Shown here one piece after another: positions 1-7,756 of a stretch of 47,005 nucleotides of DNA. The notes below the pieces were generated by a model, which saw only the letters and a list, made by a program, of their open reading frames with translations, had not been told where the DNA came from and searched no databases. The DNA lies in the NCBI RefSeq assembly GCF_001619955.1, contig NZ_LQQO01000004.1, positions 1-47,005 of the forward strand. The letters are read 5' to 3'. Made by a program: the position numbers and the translations under genes. Each line of letters opens with the position of its first letter. Positions within the stretch are counted from its first letter, which is position 1. The DNA is from Sphingomonas hankookensis (lineage in GTDB: Bacteria; Pseudomonadota; Alphaproteobacteria; Sphingomonadales; Sphingomonadaceae).

Positions 1-83
1 AAGCTCGAAGCTGCTCGAACCGAACGGGGTGGGGGAGGGTAGTTCGTTCTACGACGTTTTAGACGACGTCCGTCTCACCAAAA

Positions 84-113
84 CCGTCATCCCGGCGCAG
101 GCCGGGATCCATG
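84..113. repeat. Single palindromic repeat unit downstream of the thiolase gene
   Basis: An 8-bp perfect hairpin (ATCCCGGC, loop GCAG, GCCGGGAT at 89-108) preceded by GTC. It is a one-arm relative of the two-armed palindrome at 7656-7743. The rest of 1-189 holds no gene I can support. Confidence 0.6.
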
Positions 114-146
114 GACGCGGCACCGTCGCGGTTCCATCGCCAGCAC

Positions 147-174
147 CCGACACAATGGCTCCCTACCGTGTCGG
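147..174 (-). terminator. Hairpin after the thiolase stop codon
   Basis: CCGACAC (147-153) pairs perfectly with GTGTCGG (168-174), 16 nt past the thiolase stop on the minus strand. There is no clear U-run after it, so it may be a 3'-end stabilising hairpin rather than a true terminator. Confidence 0.3.
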
Positions 175-189
175 ATGCCGCGAGCCCTC

Positions 190-1368
190 TCAAAGCACCT
201 CGAACAACCCCGCGGCGCCCATGCCGCCGCCGACGCACATCGTAATGACGACATATTTCACGCCACGCCGCTTGCCTTCGATCAGCGCATGGCCGGTCAT
301 CCGCGCGCCCGACATGCCATACGGATGGCCAATCGCAATCGCGCCGCCATTGACGTTCAGCCGGTCGTTGGGAATGCCCAGCACGTCCTGGCAATGCAGC
401 ACCTGCACCGCGAACGCCTCGTTCAGCTCCCACAGCCCGATATCGTCCGTTTTCAGCCCGAAGCGTTCGAGCAGCTTCGGCACCGCATAGACCGGGCCGA
501 TCCCCATCTCGTCCGGCTTGGTGCCCGCCACCGCCATCCCGACATAGCGGCCGAGCGGCTGCAGCCCGCGGGCCGCCGCCACCGATTCCTCCATCACCAC
601 GCAGGCCGACGATCCGTCCGACAACTGGCTGGCATTGCCGGCGGTGATGACCGCCTGTTCGCCCAGCACGGGCTTGAGCGCCTGCAGCCCCTCGATCGTC
701 GTATCTGCGCGGTTGCCCTCGTCCTTGGTCAGCGTGACTTCATGGCTCGACACTTCCTTCGTCGCCTTGTCGACGACGTTCATCGTGGCGGTCACGGGAA
801 TGAGTTCGGCGTCGAACAGGCCCGCCGTCTGCGCGGCGGCGGTGCGCTGCTGCGATTGGAGCGCATAGGCGTCCTGCCGCTCGCGCGAGATGCCGTAACG
901 CGCAGCCACGATCTCGGCGGTCTGGAGCATCGGCATGTAGATATCGCCATGCATCGCGAGCAGTTCGGGGTCGGGTGCAAGGCGCATCTGCGGCGTCTGC
1001 ACCAGGCTGATCGATTCGACGCCGCCCGCGACGCAGATATCCATCCGGTCGTGCACGATCTGCTTGGCGGCGGTGGCGATCGCCATCAGGCCGCTGGCGC
1101 ATTGCCGGTCGATCGACATGCCCGAAACGCTGATCGGCAGGCCGGCGCGCAGCGCGGCGTTGCGGGCGATATTGTTTGCCTGATGCCCCTGCTGCATCGC
1201 CGCGCCCAACAGCACGTCGTCGACCTCCGCCCCGTCGATCCCGGCGCGCTCGACCGCAGCTCGGATCGAATGGGCGGCCAGCGTCGGCGCGGGCAGGTTG
1301 TTGAAAGCCCCGCGATAGGCGCGGCCGATGGGCGTGCGGGCGGTCGATACGATGACGGCAGAGCGCAT
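190..1368 (-). CDS. Acetyl-CoA acyltransferase (thiolase)
   Basis: Thiolase family enzyme of 392 aa, which cleaves 3-ketoacyl-CoA with CoA (beta-oxidation) or condenses two acyl-CoAs. The nucleophilic cysteine is C90 in the DRQCASGL motif. NEAF is present, His348 lies in [16 protein letters not shown] and Cys378 in CVGGG, so all catalytic parts are intact and the length is standard. The reading frame stays open far upstream, but the ATG at 1368 gives the canonical thiolase N-terminus ([15 protein letters not shown]), so I start there. The MaoC-type hydratase gene ends 17 nt upstream on the same strand, which suggests co-transcription and a shared role in acyl-CoA degradation. The exact substrate cannot be read from the sequence; degradative thiolase (FadA/PcaF-like) is more likely than acetoacetyl-CoA thiolase but this is not certain. 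Confidence 0.9.
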   Translation of the reverse strand: MRSAVIVSTARTPIGRAYRGAFNNLPAPTLAAHSIRAAVERAGIDGAEVDDVLLGAAMQQGHQANNIARNAALRAGLPISVSGMSIDRQCASGLMAIATAAKQIVHDRMDICVAGGVESISLVQTPQMRLAPDPELLAMHGDIYMPMLQTAEIVAARYGISRERQDAYALQSQQRTAAAQTAGLFDAELIPVTATMNVVDKATKEVSSHEVTLTKDEGNRADTTIEGLQALKPVLGEQAVITAGNASQLSDGSSACVVMEESVAAARGLQPLGRYVGMAVAGTKPDEMGIGPVYAVPKLLERFGLKTDDIGLWELNEAFAVQVLHCQDVLGIPNDRLNVNGGAIAIGHPYGMSGARMTGHALIEGKRRGVKYVVITMCVGGGMGAAGLFEVL

Positions 1369-1385
1369 GGAATTTCCTCGGGTGT

Positions 1386-1841
1386 TCAGGTGAAATACTG
1401 GCTGATCCATTCGGCGATCAGCGCGGGGGAGTCGGCGCCGTCGACCTCGACGGCATATTCGCTGGTCCGCTGCCATTGGCCGGGGTGTTTCTGCTCCAGC
1501 GCCAGCAGCGTGAAACGGCCGCGGATGCGGGAGCCGGACCGGACGGGCGCCAGAAAGCGGGTGCGGTTGCCGCCATAATTGACTTCCATCCGCACGCCGG
1601 CGATCCGGGGCAGATCGGTCGCCTCCGCCAGTCTCGGCATGAGCGACAGCAGCAGGAACCCATGGGCGATGGTTCCGCCGAACGGAGTCGCGGCGGCGGC
1701 CTGCGGGTCGACATGGATGAATTGCCGGTCGCCGGTCGCATCGGCAAAGGCATCGATCATCGCCTGATCGACGACGATCCATTCGGACCGCCATGTTGCG
1801 CCGACCTGCGCCGCCAGTTCCTCTGCCGCAATTTCGGCCAT
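1386..1841 (-). CDS. MaoC-family (R)-specific enoyl-CoA hydratase
   Basis: Hot-dog-fold hydratase of 151 aa. The catalytic Asp-x4-His dyad typical of MaoC/PhaJ hydratases is D38 and H43 (GDRQFIH), followed by the substrate-loop signature [13 protein letters not shown] near residues 55-66. Such enzymes add water to trans-2-enoyl-CoA to give (R)-3-hydroxyacyl-CoA. It lies 17 nt upstream of the thiolase on the same strand, so the two probably form an operon in fatty-acid or related acyl-CoA metabolism. The start is the ATG at 1841; the upstream part of the open frame runs antiparallel through the mscS gene and is not coding. Confidence 0.85.
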   Translation of the reverse strand: MAEIAAEELAAQVGATWRSEWIVVDQAMIDAFADATGDRQFIHVDPQAAAATPFGGTIAHGFLLLSLMPRLAEATDLPRIAGVRMEVNYGGNRTRFLAPVRSGSRIRGRFTLLALEQKHPGQWQRTSEYAVEVDGADSPALIAEWISQYFT

Positions 1842-1969
1842 TGCGATCCTCTCCCGCACGTTAGGGCGATCATAGCGTCGGCCGGCGCCGCTGCAAGCGT
1901 CGACGCACCGAATTTTCCGAAAGGGCAAATGCGCTATGACGGGAGGGCAGACCCGATGTTCGAAAAACG

Positions 1970-3121
1970 CTACGGATGTGCCGGGCTGGGATCGACGATC
2001 GTGCCGTCCGCGCGGGCATTCAGATTGACCTGGGTCGGATAGGCGATCTCGATCCCCTCGGCGGCGAAGCGGCGCAGGATCGCGATGCCGACCGCCGTCC
2101 GCCCGTCGTAAAACGCTGCATAATCGGCGCCGGCCGAATCGAAGAGCAGCTCGAAATCGATGCTCGACGCGCCGAAGCCGATCAGCCCGCAACGGACGAA
2201 CACGCGCTCCTCCGCCTCCACCACCTCGCGCAGCATCGCCGGGATGCGCGCGCAGGTCTCGGCATCGGTCTGATAGGTGACGCCGATCACGAACGACGCC
2301 CGGCGATGGGCGCGGCGGGTGTTGTTGGTGATTTCCTTGTCGAGCAGGTTCTTGTTGGAAATGATCCGCTCTTCGCCGGTGACCGAACGGATGCGGGTGG
2401 ATTTCAGCCCGATCTCGGCGATCGACCCGTCGGTCTGGTCGTAATGGACATTGTCGCCGCGCCGAAACGGCTTGTCGAAGATGATCGACAGCGCGGCGAA
2501 CAGGTCGGCGAAGATGCCCTGCGCCGCCAGACCGATGGCGATGCCGCCGACGCCGAGGCCGGCGACCAAACCCGTGACGTTCACCCCCAGATTGTCGAGC
2601 ACGACGATCAGCGCGATGGCGAACAGCGCGAAGGTGACCAGCAACCGGATCAGCCCCATCGCCGATGCCAGCGCCTCGCCATGATAATGGTCGCTCGCCG
2701 TCCGCCGCTCGACCGCACCCAATATGACCTCGCGCGCCCAGATCGCGGCCTGGAACACGGCGGCGACGGTGAACAGGAACTCGATCGTCGCGGTGACCAT
2801 CGGCGGCGCGCTGGCATAGCCGTCGACCAGCTTGGCGGCCAGCATCACCATGAAGAACAGCCCGGTCCGCCCGATCGCGCGGCCTGCGACGCTGCCCCAT
2901 CCGGTGCGGTCCTCACCCGCCAGCTTCATGCCCCAGCGGCGGACCAGCAGCAGGACGATGACGATCAGCGCACCGGCGCCCAGCGCCACCAGCACCTGCA
3001 GCCAGTTGTCCGAAATCCACCGGGCACTGTCCTGCAGCAACAGCCGGGCCTGTGCCTGGGCCTGATCGGCGTTGAAGCTCTTCTCGACGGTCGCGGCCGG
3101 CGACGTGGTATTGGTACTCAT
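1970..3121 (-). CDS. Mechanosensitive ion channel family protein (MscS type)
   Basis: Inner-membrane protein of 383 aa. A hydrophilic N-terminus is followed by a first membrane segment around residues 42-62, further segments to about 180, the pore helix region rich in Gly and Ala (LGVNVTGLVAGLGVGGIAIG), then the MscS beta domain with FDKPFRRGD and an alpha/beta C-terminal domain. MscS channels open on membrane tension and release solutes during hypo-osmotic shock. It starts 9 nt after the topoisomerase IB stop on the same strand, so both are likely on one mRNA. If the EcfG-like promoter at 4190-4214 is real, this channel would also be under general stress control. Confidence 0.88.
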   Translation of the reverse strand: MSTNTTSPAATVEKSFNADQAQAQARLLLQDSARWISDNWLQVLVALGAGALIVIVLLLVRRWGMKLAGEDRTGWGSVAGRAIGRTGLFFMVMLAAKLVDGYASAPPMVTATIEFLFTVAAVFQAAIWAREVILGAVERRTASDHYHGEALASAMGLIRLLVTFALFAIALIVVLDNLGVNVTGLVAGLGVGGIAIGLAAQGIFADLFAALSIIFDKPFRRGDNVHYDQTDGSIAEIGLKSTRIRSVTGEERIISNKNLLDKEITNNTRRAHRRASFVIGVTYQTDAETCARIPAMLREVVEAEERVFVRCGLIGFGASSIDFELLFDSAGADYAAFYDGRTAVGIAILRRFAAEGIEIAYPTQVNLNARADGTIVDPSPAHP

Positions 3122-3130
3122 GCGGTTCCT

Positions 3131-4162
3131 TCAAGCGGCGACGGCGACGCGGTCCTGCGCTTCGAGCAGCGCGATCAGCCCGCGTTCGTGGCGGCTGAGA
3201 TGTTTCGCGGCCCGTGGCAGGCGCAGGGTCTCGCGAAACGCGCTCTGCCCGTCCTTGACCAGATCGATCAGCAGCGGGTGGACATAGGATTTGCGGGCGA
3301 TGGCCGGCGTATTGCCCAGCGCATCGACCACCGGGCCCAGCATCGTCTTCAGGCTGATATCCTGATCGGCATCGGCGAGCGTCGCGAACGCCAGCACGCT
3401 CGCACCCCACGTCCGGAAATGCTTGGCGGTGAAGTCATCGCCCATCGCCGCGCGGATATAGGCGTTGACGTCGCTCGACGTGACCGGATGCGTCTCCCCC
3501 TCGGCATCGACCCAGCGGAACAGGTGCTGTCCCGGCAGGTCCTGGCACTTGCGCACGAAACTGGCGAGCGAGCGGTCGGTGATCGTCAGCACCCGCATCT
3601 TGCCCGACTTGGCGCGATATTGGAGCTTCAGCCTGGTCCCGCTCAGCTTCGCATGCCGCTTGCGCAGCGTCGTCGCGCCGAAGCTCTTGTTCACCCGCGC
3701 ATAGCCTTCGTTGCCGACGCGCACCCGCCCGAGATCGAGCAGCCGCACCACCGCCGCCACCGCCCGGTCGCGTGACAGCGCGCGCTTGGCAAGGTCCCGC
3801 TCCACCTGCGCGCGCAGCTTCGGCAGCTTGTGCCCGAACGACGCGCAGCGATCATATTTGGCGCTCTCCTGCGCCGCGCGGAAATCGGCGTGATAGCGAT
3901 ATTGCTTGCGACCCTTCTCGTCCCAGCCGATCGCCTGGATATGACCGGTGGGATCGGGGCAGAACCATGCGTCGCGATAGGCGGGGGGCAGGCCGATGGC
4001 GTTCAGCCGGTCGATCTCGTTCCGATCGGTGATCCGGTCGCCGTCCGGGTCGTAATAGCCCCAGCCGCGCGTCAGCTTCTTGCGGGTGATGCCCGGCGCC
4101 TCGCAATCGGAAAAGACGCAGCCGGCGGGGCAGGGGAGGTCGTCGTCTTCGGCTGGTTCCAT
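3131..4162 (-). CDS. DNA topoisomerase IB (poxvirus/bacterial type)
   Basis: Type IB topoisomerase, which nicks one DNA strand through a 3'-phosphotyrosine and relaxes supercoils without ATP. The N-terminal domain carries the typical GWGYYDPDGDRI, PPAYRDAWFCP and GWDEKGRKQYRYH segments; the catalytic domain ends in the SYVHP motif with the nucleophile Y293. The frame also has an ATG at 4219, but that region overlaps a possible promoter (4190-4214) and has a poor ribosome site, whereas the ATG at 4162 follows AGGGA at good spacing; this gives 343 aa. The mscS gene follows after 9 nt. Alphaproteobacterial homologues are often accessory and stress-associated, in agreement with the EcfG-like site upstream. 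Confidence 0.88.
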   Translation of the reverse strand: MEPAEDDDLPCPAGCVFSDCEAPGITRKKLTRGWGYYDPDGDRITDRNEIDRLNAIGLPPAYRDAWFCPDPTGHIQAIGWDEKGRKQYRYHADFRAAQESAKYDRCASFGHKLPKLRAQVERDLAKRALSRDRAVAAVVRLLDLGRVRVGNEGYARVNKSFGATTLRKRHAKLSGTRLKLQYRAKSGKMRVLTITDRSLASFVRKCQDLPGQHLFRWVDAEGETHPVTSSDVNAYIRAAMGDDFTAKHFRTWGASVLAFATLADADQDISLKTMLGPVVDALGNTPAIARKSYVHPLLIDLVKDGQSAFRETLRLPRAAKHLSRHERGLIALLEAQDRVAVAA

Positions 4163-4189
4163 CGGGCTGTCCCTGCGAATATCCCGATC

Positions 4190-4214
4190 AATGTTCGGCT
4201 CGTCGCTTCGTTCC
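4190..4214 (-). promoter_or_regulatory. Weak EcfG-like promoter facing topoisomerase IB
   Basis: On the minus strand GGAAC (4214-4210), 16-nt spacer, CATT (4193-4190). The EcfG consensus is GGAAC-N16/17-CGTT, so one base differs. Transcription would begin near 4183 and supports the downstream ATG at 4162. It is back-to-back with the better plus-strand match at 4234. Confidence 0.35.
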
Positions 4215-4233
4215 GGCATCCGCCGCGTGGGCG

Positions 4234-4258
4234 GGAACCGACGCGGAGTCAGCCGGTT
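4234..4258 (+). promoter_or_regulatory. EcfG-type stress promoter upstream of the DJ-1/PfpI gene
   Basis: GGAAC (4234-4238), 16-nt spacer, GGTT (4255-4258); one base from GGAAC-N16/17-CGTT. The start codon lies 32 nt downstream at 4291 and follows AGGAG at 4279-4283. The same -35/-10 pair recurs at 8938 and 19519. Confidence 0.6.
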
Positions 4259-4290
4259 GGGGGCGGACCACCCTGCACAGGAGACTTCCC

Positions 4291-4845
4291 ATGGCCGACC
4301 TCGCCAATGCCCGCGTGCTGATCCTCGCCACCGACGGGTTCGAGGAATCCGAACTGTTCGACCCGCGTCAGGCGCTGCTGGACGCAGGCGCGAACGTGAC
4401 GCTCGCCTCGATCAAGACCGATCCGATCCAGGGCGTCGTCAACGACAGCGAAAAGGCGCGGACGATCACCCCCGACCTGACGCTCGACGCGGTGGATACC
4501 GAGGAATTCGACATGCTGCTGCTGCCCGGCGGCGTCGGCAATCCCGACAAGCTGCGCATGCAGGAACGCGCGGTCGAGATCGTCAGCGAATTCATGGACG
4601 ACGACAAGATCGTCGCCGCCATCTGCCATGCGCCGTGGCTGCTGGTGGAGGCCGACGTGGTCGACGGCCGCCGCGTGACCAGCTGGCCATCGGTCCGCAC
4701 CGACCTCGAAAATGCCGGTGCCGAGGTGGTCGACGAACAGGTCGTGATCGACGGCAACCTGATCACCAGCCGCAAGCCCGACGACATTCCCGCCTTTTCG
4801 AAGGCGGTGATCGAGGCACTGCAAAGCGAACTGGCCGAGGCGTGA
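4291..4845 (+). CDS. DJ-1/PfpI family protein (type 1 glutamine amidotransferase-like)
   Basis: Cytosolic DJ-1/PfpI-fold protein of 184 aa, the full family length. The nucleophile elbow is AAICHAPW with C112 and H113; the acidic partner E18 lies in DGFEESEL. Members (YhbO, PfpI, YajL types) are linked to protection from oxidative, osmotic and carbonyl stress, as deglycase/glyoxalase or chaperone-like proteins; the true reaction is debated for the family. It is divergent from topoisomerase IB and has an EcfG-type promoter in front, which fits a general stress protein. The ATG at 4291 is preceded by a good ribosome site (CAGGAGAC). Confidence 0.88.
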   Translation: MADLANARVLILATDGFEESELFDPRQALLDAGANVTLASIKTDPIQGVVNDSEKARTITPDLTLDAVDTEEFDMLLLPGGVGNPDKLRMQERAVEIVSEFMDDDKIVAAICHAPWLLVEADVVDGRRVTSWPSVRTDLENAGAEVVDEQVVIDGNLITSRKPDDIPAFSKAVIEALQSELAEA

Positions 4846-4884
4846 GGCGAGGAGGCGGGTGGTGATCCTCACCATCCGCCCCAA

Positions 4885-4975
4885 ACGTCACCCCGGGCTT
4901 GACCCGGGGTCCCGCTTCTTCTTCCTCTACGCGCGGCAAAGAAAGCGGGACCCCGGATCAAGTCCGGGGTGACGT
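4885..4975. repeat. Two-armed palindromic repeat, type A
   Basis: Left arm ACGTCACCCCGGGCTTGACC... and right arm ending ...AAGTCCGGGGTGACGT are inverted copies about 33 nt long around a spacer of about 23 nt. Each arm is itself a small hairpin. Related copies occur at 10823-10907, 13917-14001 and as one arm at 14455-14490. It lies between convergent genes, where it could act as a bidirectional terminator. Confidence 0.85.
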
Positions 4976-4986
4976 AAGCGGAAACG

Positions 4987-6042
4987 CTAAGCCACCGCCA
5001 GCCGCCGCCGATCCCCGACCCGGTTCAACCAGTTCTGCGCCGGCCGCTCTACGCCGCGATACAGCACTTCCGACGACGCGATCACCGCCACGATATACAG
5101 CGCCAGCACCCATAGCGGCGCGTCGGTCGCATCCTCGACCAGCACCAGCTTGAACACGAACCACAGCAGGAAATGGCCGAGATAGGTCGCATAGCTGATC
5201 TCGCCCAGCCGGTAGATCGGCCACCATTCCAGCGGGTTGCCGCGCCGGTTCGACGTGATCCCCGCCGCCAGCAACAGGCACGCGAGTGCGGCGGGCAGCG
5301 AATGCGCCTCCGACAGCAGCTTCGTCCCCCACGCCGCCGCCAGCCCCAGCGCGAGGATGCCCGCCGATACCGCGACAAGGTCACGCCCCTGCCAGCGCAG
5401 CCACAAAGCGCCGATCGCGGTCCCGGCGGCAAACTGGATCACGCAGCGCGCCACGGCAAAGCGTTGCAACTCGCTGCCCAAGCCGTCCTGCCCGCATAGC
5501 GGCAGCAGCCCGAACAACAGCAATGCGACGAAGGCGACCAGCACCACGCTCGGCACGCGGCGCCAGTCGACCGCCACCGCCAGCAGCGGAAACAACAGAT
5601 AGGCGGCGGATTCGGCCGAGATCGACCAGGCCGGATCGTTCCATTTCAGCGGATCGACGAACCCCCAGCTTTGCAGCAGCACGACATGCAGCGGCAGTTC
5701 GGCAAAGGGAAAGCGATCGATATTGCGCCCGGTCGCCGCCAGCACGACGGCCAGCGCGACCGCACAGGCCAGCACGAACAGGTGCAGCGGCCAGATCCGT
5801 GCCATCCGCTTCCACAGGAACCGCCCGGCAACCGGCAGCCCGCCTTCGCCGAACCGCCGCCCCCACGACAGCCAGATGACGAAGCCCGACAGCAGGAAGA
5901 AGAAATCGACCGCCAGATAGCCCTTGGCGATGGCGGATTCGATCGCCGGATGCATTTCCGCCATCGATCCGCGCAAGTGGAACAGCACGACCCACCATGC
6001 GGCAAGGCCGCGCGCGCCGGTCAGCGCCTTCAATTCGTTCAT
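4987..6042 (-). CDS. Acyltransferase 3 family membrane protein
   Basis: Integral membrane O-acyltransferase of 351 aa. The start is typical of the family: LKALTGARGLAAWWVVLFHL with the catalytic-region histidine in the first helix, then FFLLSGFVIW around residues 50-65, followed by about nine more hydrophobic segments. Such proteins acetylate or succinylate sugars of exopolysaccharides, O-antigens or glycolipids at the inner membrane. The ATG at 6042 overlaps the stop of the O-glycosylation ligase gene by 4 nt (ATGA), so it is translationally coupled to it; the open frame further upstream only reflects the ligase gene. In this context it probably decorates the glycan made by the cluster. Confidence 0.88.
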   Translation of the reverse strand: MNELKALTGARGLAAWWVVLFHLRGSMAEMHPAIESAIAKGYLAVDFFFLLSGFVIWLSWGRRFGEGGLPVAGRFLWKRMARIWPLHLFVLACAVALAVVLAATGRNIDRFPFAELPLHVVLLQSWGFVDPLKWNDPAWSISAESAAYLLFPLLAVAVDWRRVPSVVLVAFVALLLFGLLPLCGQDGLGSELQRFAVARCVIQFAAGTAIGALWLRWQGRDLVAVSAGILALGLAAAWGTKLLSEAHSLPAALACLLLAAGITSNRRGNPLEWWPIYRLGEISYATYLGHFLLWFVFKLVLVEDATDAPLWVLALYIVAVIASSEVLYRGVERPAQNWLNRVGDRRRLAVA

Positions 6043-7394
6043 GCGGCTACCGCCCCCTTCTTGCGCCGCTGGATCGGCGTCCAAGCCTGTTCGCTACGTT
6101 TGCGCGCGAGATAGGTGTCGAGGCCGATCTGCGCGCCGATCAGCATGAAGACGAACGGCTGGAAGGCGATGGCGACGAAATTCGCGCCGAACAGATACAC
6201 GATATGCCCGTTCTGCAGTGCGGCGGCCAGTGGCACGACCCACGCCTCGTCCTCACCCGCCTTGGCATAGCGCCGCCTGAGCACCTCCATCCGGAACAGC
6301 CCGCCCAGATTGATCGCCAGCCAGATCAGCAGCCCCGGATAGCCCTGTTCGCCCAGCATCTCGAAATAGGCCGAGTGATAGGCGCGCCCGGCATCGACCT
6401 CCAGGCTGCGTTCGACCGTCCGGTTCGCGCCCTCGCCGACCACCGCGACCTTTTCATAACGGATGCGGTTCTGGAGATAGGCGACGAAGCCCCCGCCGAA
6501 CGGGTTCTGCTTCACATAGTCGAGCGTCCACATCCACACCGCCAGCCGGGTCGATGCCGATGCGTCGGCCTGATAGGTGCCGATCGTCTCCATCCGCTGC
6601 GTGAAGGCCGACGGCAGGAACGGCACCGCCATCAACCCCGCCGCGCCCGCCATCGCCAGATAGGTCAGCCGCCGCTTCACGTCGCGCAGCATCAGTACGC
6701 CGAGCAGCCCGATGCACAGCAGCCCGGTCCGCGTCGACGTGCCGACCGGGATCAGCAGGCAGGAGAAGACGAGGGCATAGCAGAATGCGCGCACCCGCCA
6801 ATCGGGTGCGAACACCGTGCCGAAGCGGCTGAACCACAGGATCAGCGGGATGATCGCGATCGCCACGGTCGAAATGGTCGACCCCTCGTACAGGCCGGCA
6901 TTGTTCGACACCATCAGGTTCAATTCGCCATAGCCGCCGCCCGACCCCAGCGTCTTGATCCCGCCGACGATGATGATCGACGCGGCCGACAGCACCATGA
7001 ACAGCAGCAGCGATTCGATGCGCAATTTGGTCCGAAGTGTCAGCGGCAGGAAGATGGCGAAGGCCAGCGCCTTCCACACCCATTCCCATTTGAACTGCGC
7101 CTCGACCGGGAAGTCGGCGGTCTTGGTCGTCCACAGGCAATAGAGCAGGAGCGCGAGCATCAGGAATTGGCGCGGCGCCATCCGCGTGTCGCGCTTGTCG
7201 TCGACCACCGCCCAGGCGAGCACGGCAAGGCCGCAGGCGATCAGCGAGATCGGCACCGAGTTGAGCAGCAGATAGGTCAGCCGCTGCGGCGAGACGATGT
7301 CGATATAGACATAGGTCAGCACGAACACGAACGGCTTGCGAAACCCCGCCGCGAACAACAATCCCAGGAATGCGACGAAGACGAGATCACGCAC
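6039..7394 (-). CDS. Putative O-glycosylation ligase, exosortase A system-associated
   Basis: Polytopic membrane protein of 451 aa with roughly ten to twelve hydrophobic segments and a large soluble loop around residues 290-360, the layout of Wzy/WaaL O-antigen ligases. The N-terminus (MRDLVFVAFLGLLFAAGFRK) and the YVYIDIVSPQRL, STRTG and NPFGGGFVAYL regions are as I remember for the group named after the exosortase A/PEP-CTERM system. It would transfer lipid-linked glycan to acceptor protein or lipid at the outer face of the inner membrane. It overlaps the 46-codon ORF upstream by 8 nt and the acyltransferase downstream by 4 nt. No exosortase gene is in the window. Confidence 0.78.
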   Translation of the reverse strand: MRDLVFVAFLGLLFAAGFRKPFVFVLTYVYIDIVSPQRLTYLLLNSVPISLIACGLAVLAWAVVDDKRDTRMAPRQFLMLALLLYCLWTTKTADFPVEAQFKWEWVWKALAFAIFLPLTLRTKLRIESLLLFMVLSAASIIIVGGIKTLGSGGGYGELNLMVSNNAGLYEGSTISTVAIAIIPLILWFSRFGTVFAPDWRVRAFCYALVFSCLLIPVGTSTRTGLLCIGLLGVLMLRDVKRRLTYLAMAGAAGLMAVPFLPSAFTQRMETIGTYQADASASTRLAVWMWTLDYVKQNPFGGGFVAYLQNRIRYEKVAVVGEGANRTVERSLEVDAGRAYHSAYFEMLGEQGYPGLLIWLAINLGGLFRMEVLRRRYAKAGEDEAWVVPLAAALQNGHIVYLFGANFVAIAFQPFVFMLIGAQIGLDTYLARKRSEQAWTPIQRRKKGAVAA

Positions 7395-7527
7395 CGAAGC
7401 GGTCCCGGCCCTTGCGCGGGGCGTCGTCGCGCACGCGTTCCTCGTCGAGGTCCGGCCGCCGCAACAACCGCCACGCCGCGATCAGCATCAGCAGGTGGGT
7501 CAGCCCCAGCGAGAAATTGTCGATCAT
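7387..7527 (-). CDS. Small membrane ORF upstream of the O-glycosylation ligase
   Basis: 46 aa, starting MIDNFSLGLTHLLMLIAAW, with one hydrophobic segment (about residues 5-20) followed by a basic and acidic tail (RRPDLDEERVRDDAPRKGRDRFGA). I do not recognise a family. It is supported by its 8-nt overlap with the ligase gene and by the membrane-plus-charged-tail pattern; the frame stays open further upstream, but the ATG at 7527 gives the sensible hydrophobic start. It might be a small subunit of the glycan system or a translation-coupling leader. Confidence 0.5.
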   Translation of the reverse strand: MIDNFSLGLTHLLMLIAAWRLLRRPDLDEERVRDDAPRKGRDRFGA

Positions 7528-7655
7528 CGGCGAGGGGCCCCTAACGTCACCCGCAGCGATAGCGGACACGGGTTGATGCGACGTTAAGCGATCGGCAGGG
7601 CAGGGGCCAAGGGGAGTGGTCCCGTCGCTGCTCACCGCCAACGTCGCTCGCCGCC

Positions 7656-7743
7656 AACGTCATCCCAGCGAAGGCTGGGATCTCCCCGTAAGGGAACGCG
7701 CTCCTCGCCGCGGAATGCCCCAGCCTTCGCTGGGGCGACGTTT
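7656..7743. repeat. Two-armed palindromic repeat, type C
   Basis: AACGTCATCCCAGCGAAGGC... near the left end and ...GCCTTCGCTGGGGCGACGTT at the right end are inverted arms, each able to fold alone (CCCAGC-GAAG-GCTGGG). Related partial units are at 84-113 and 13862-13890. It sits in the 229-nt gap between the glycosyltransferase gene and the small ORF, which is otherwise empty. Confidence 0.8.
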
Positions 7744-7756
7744 ACTCCGAACCAAC

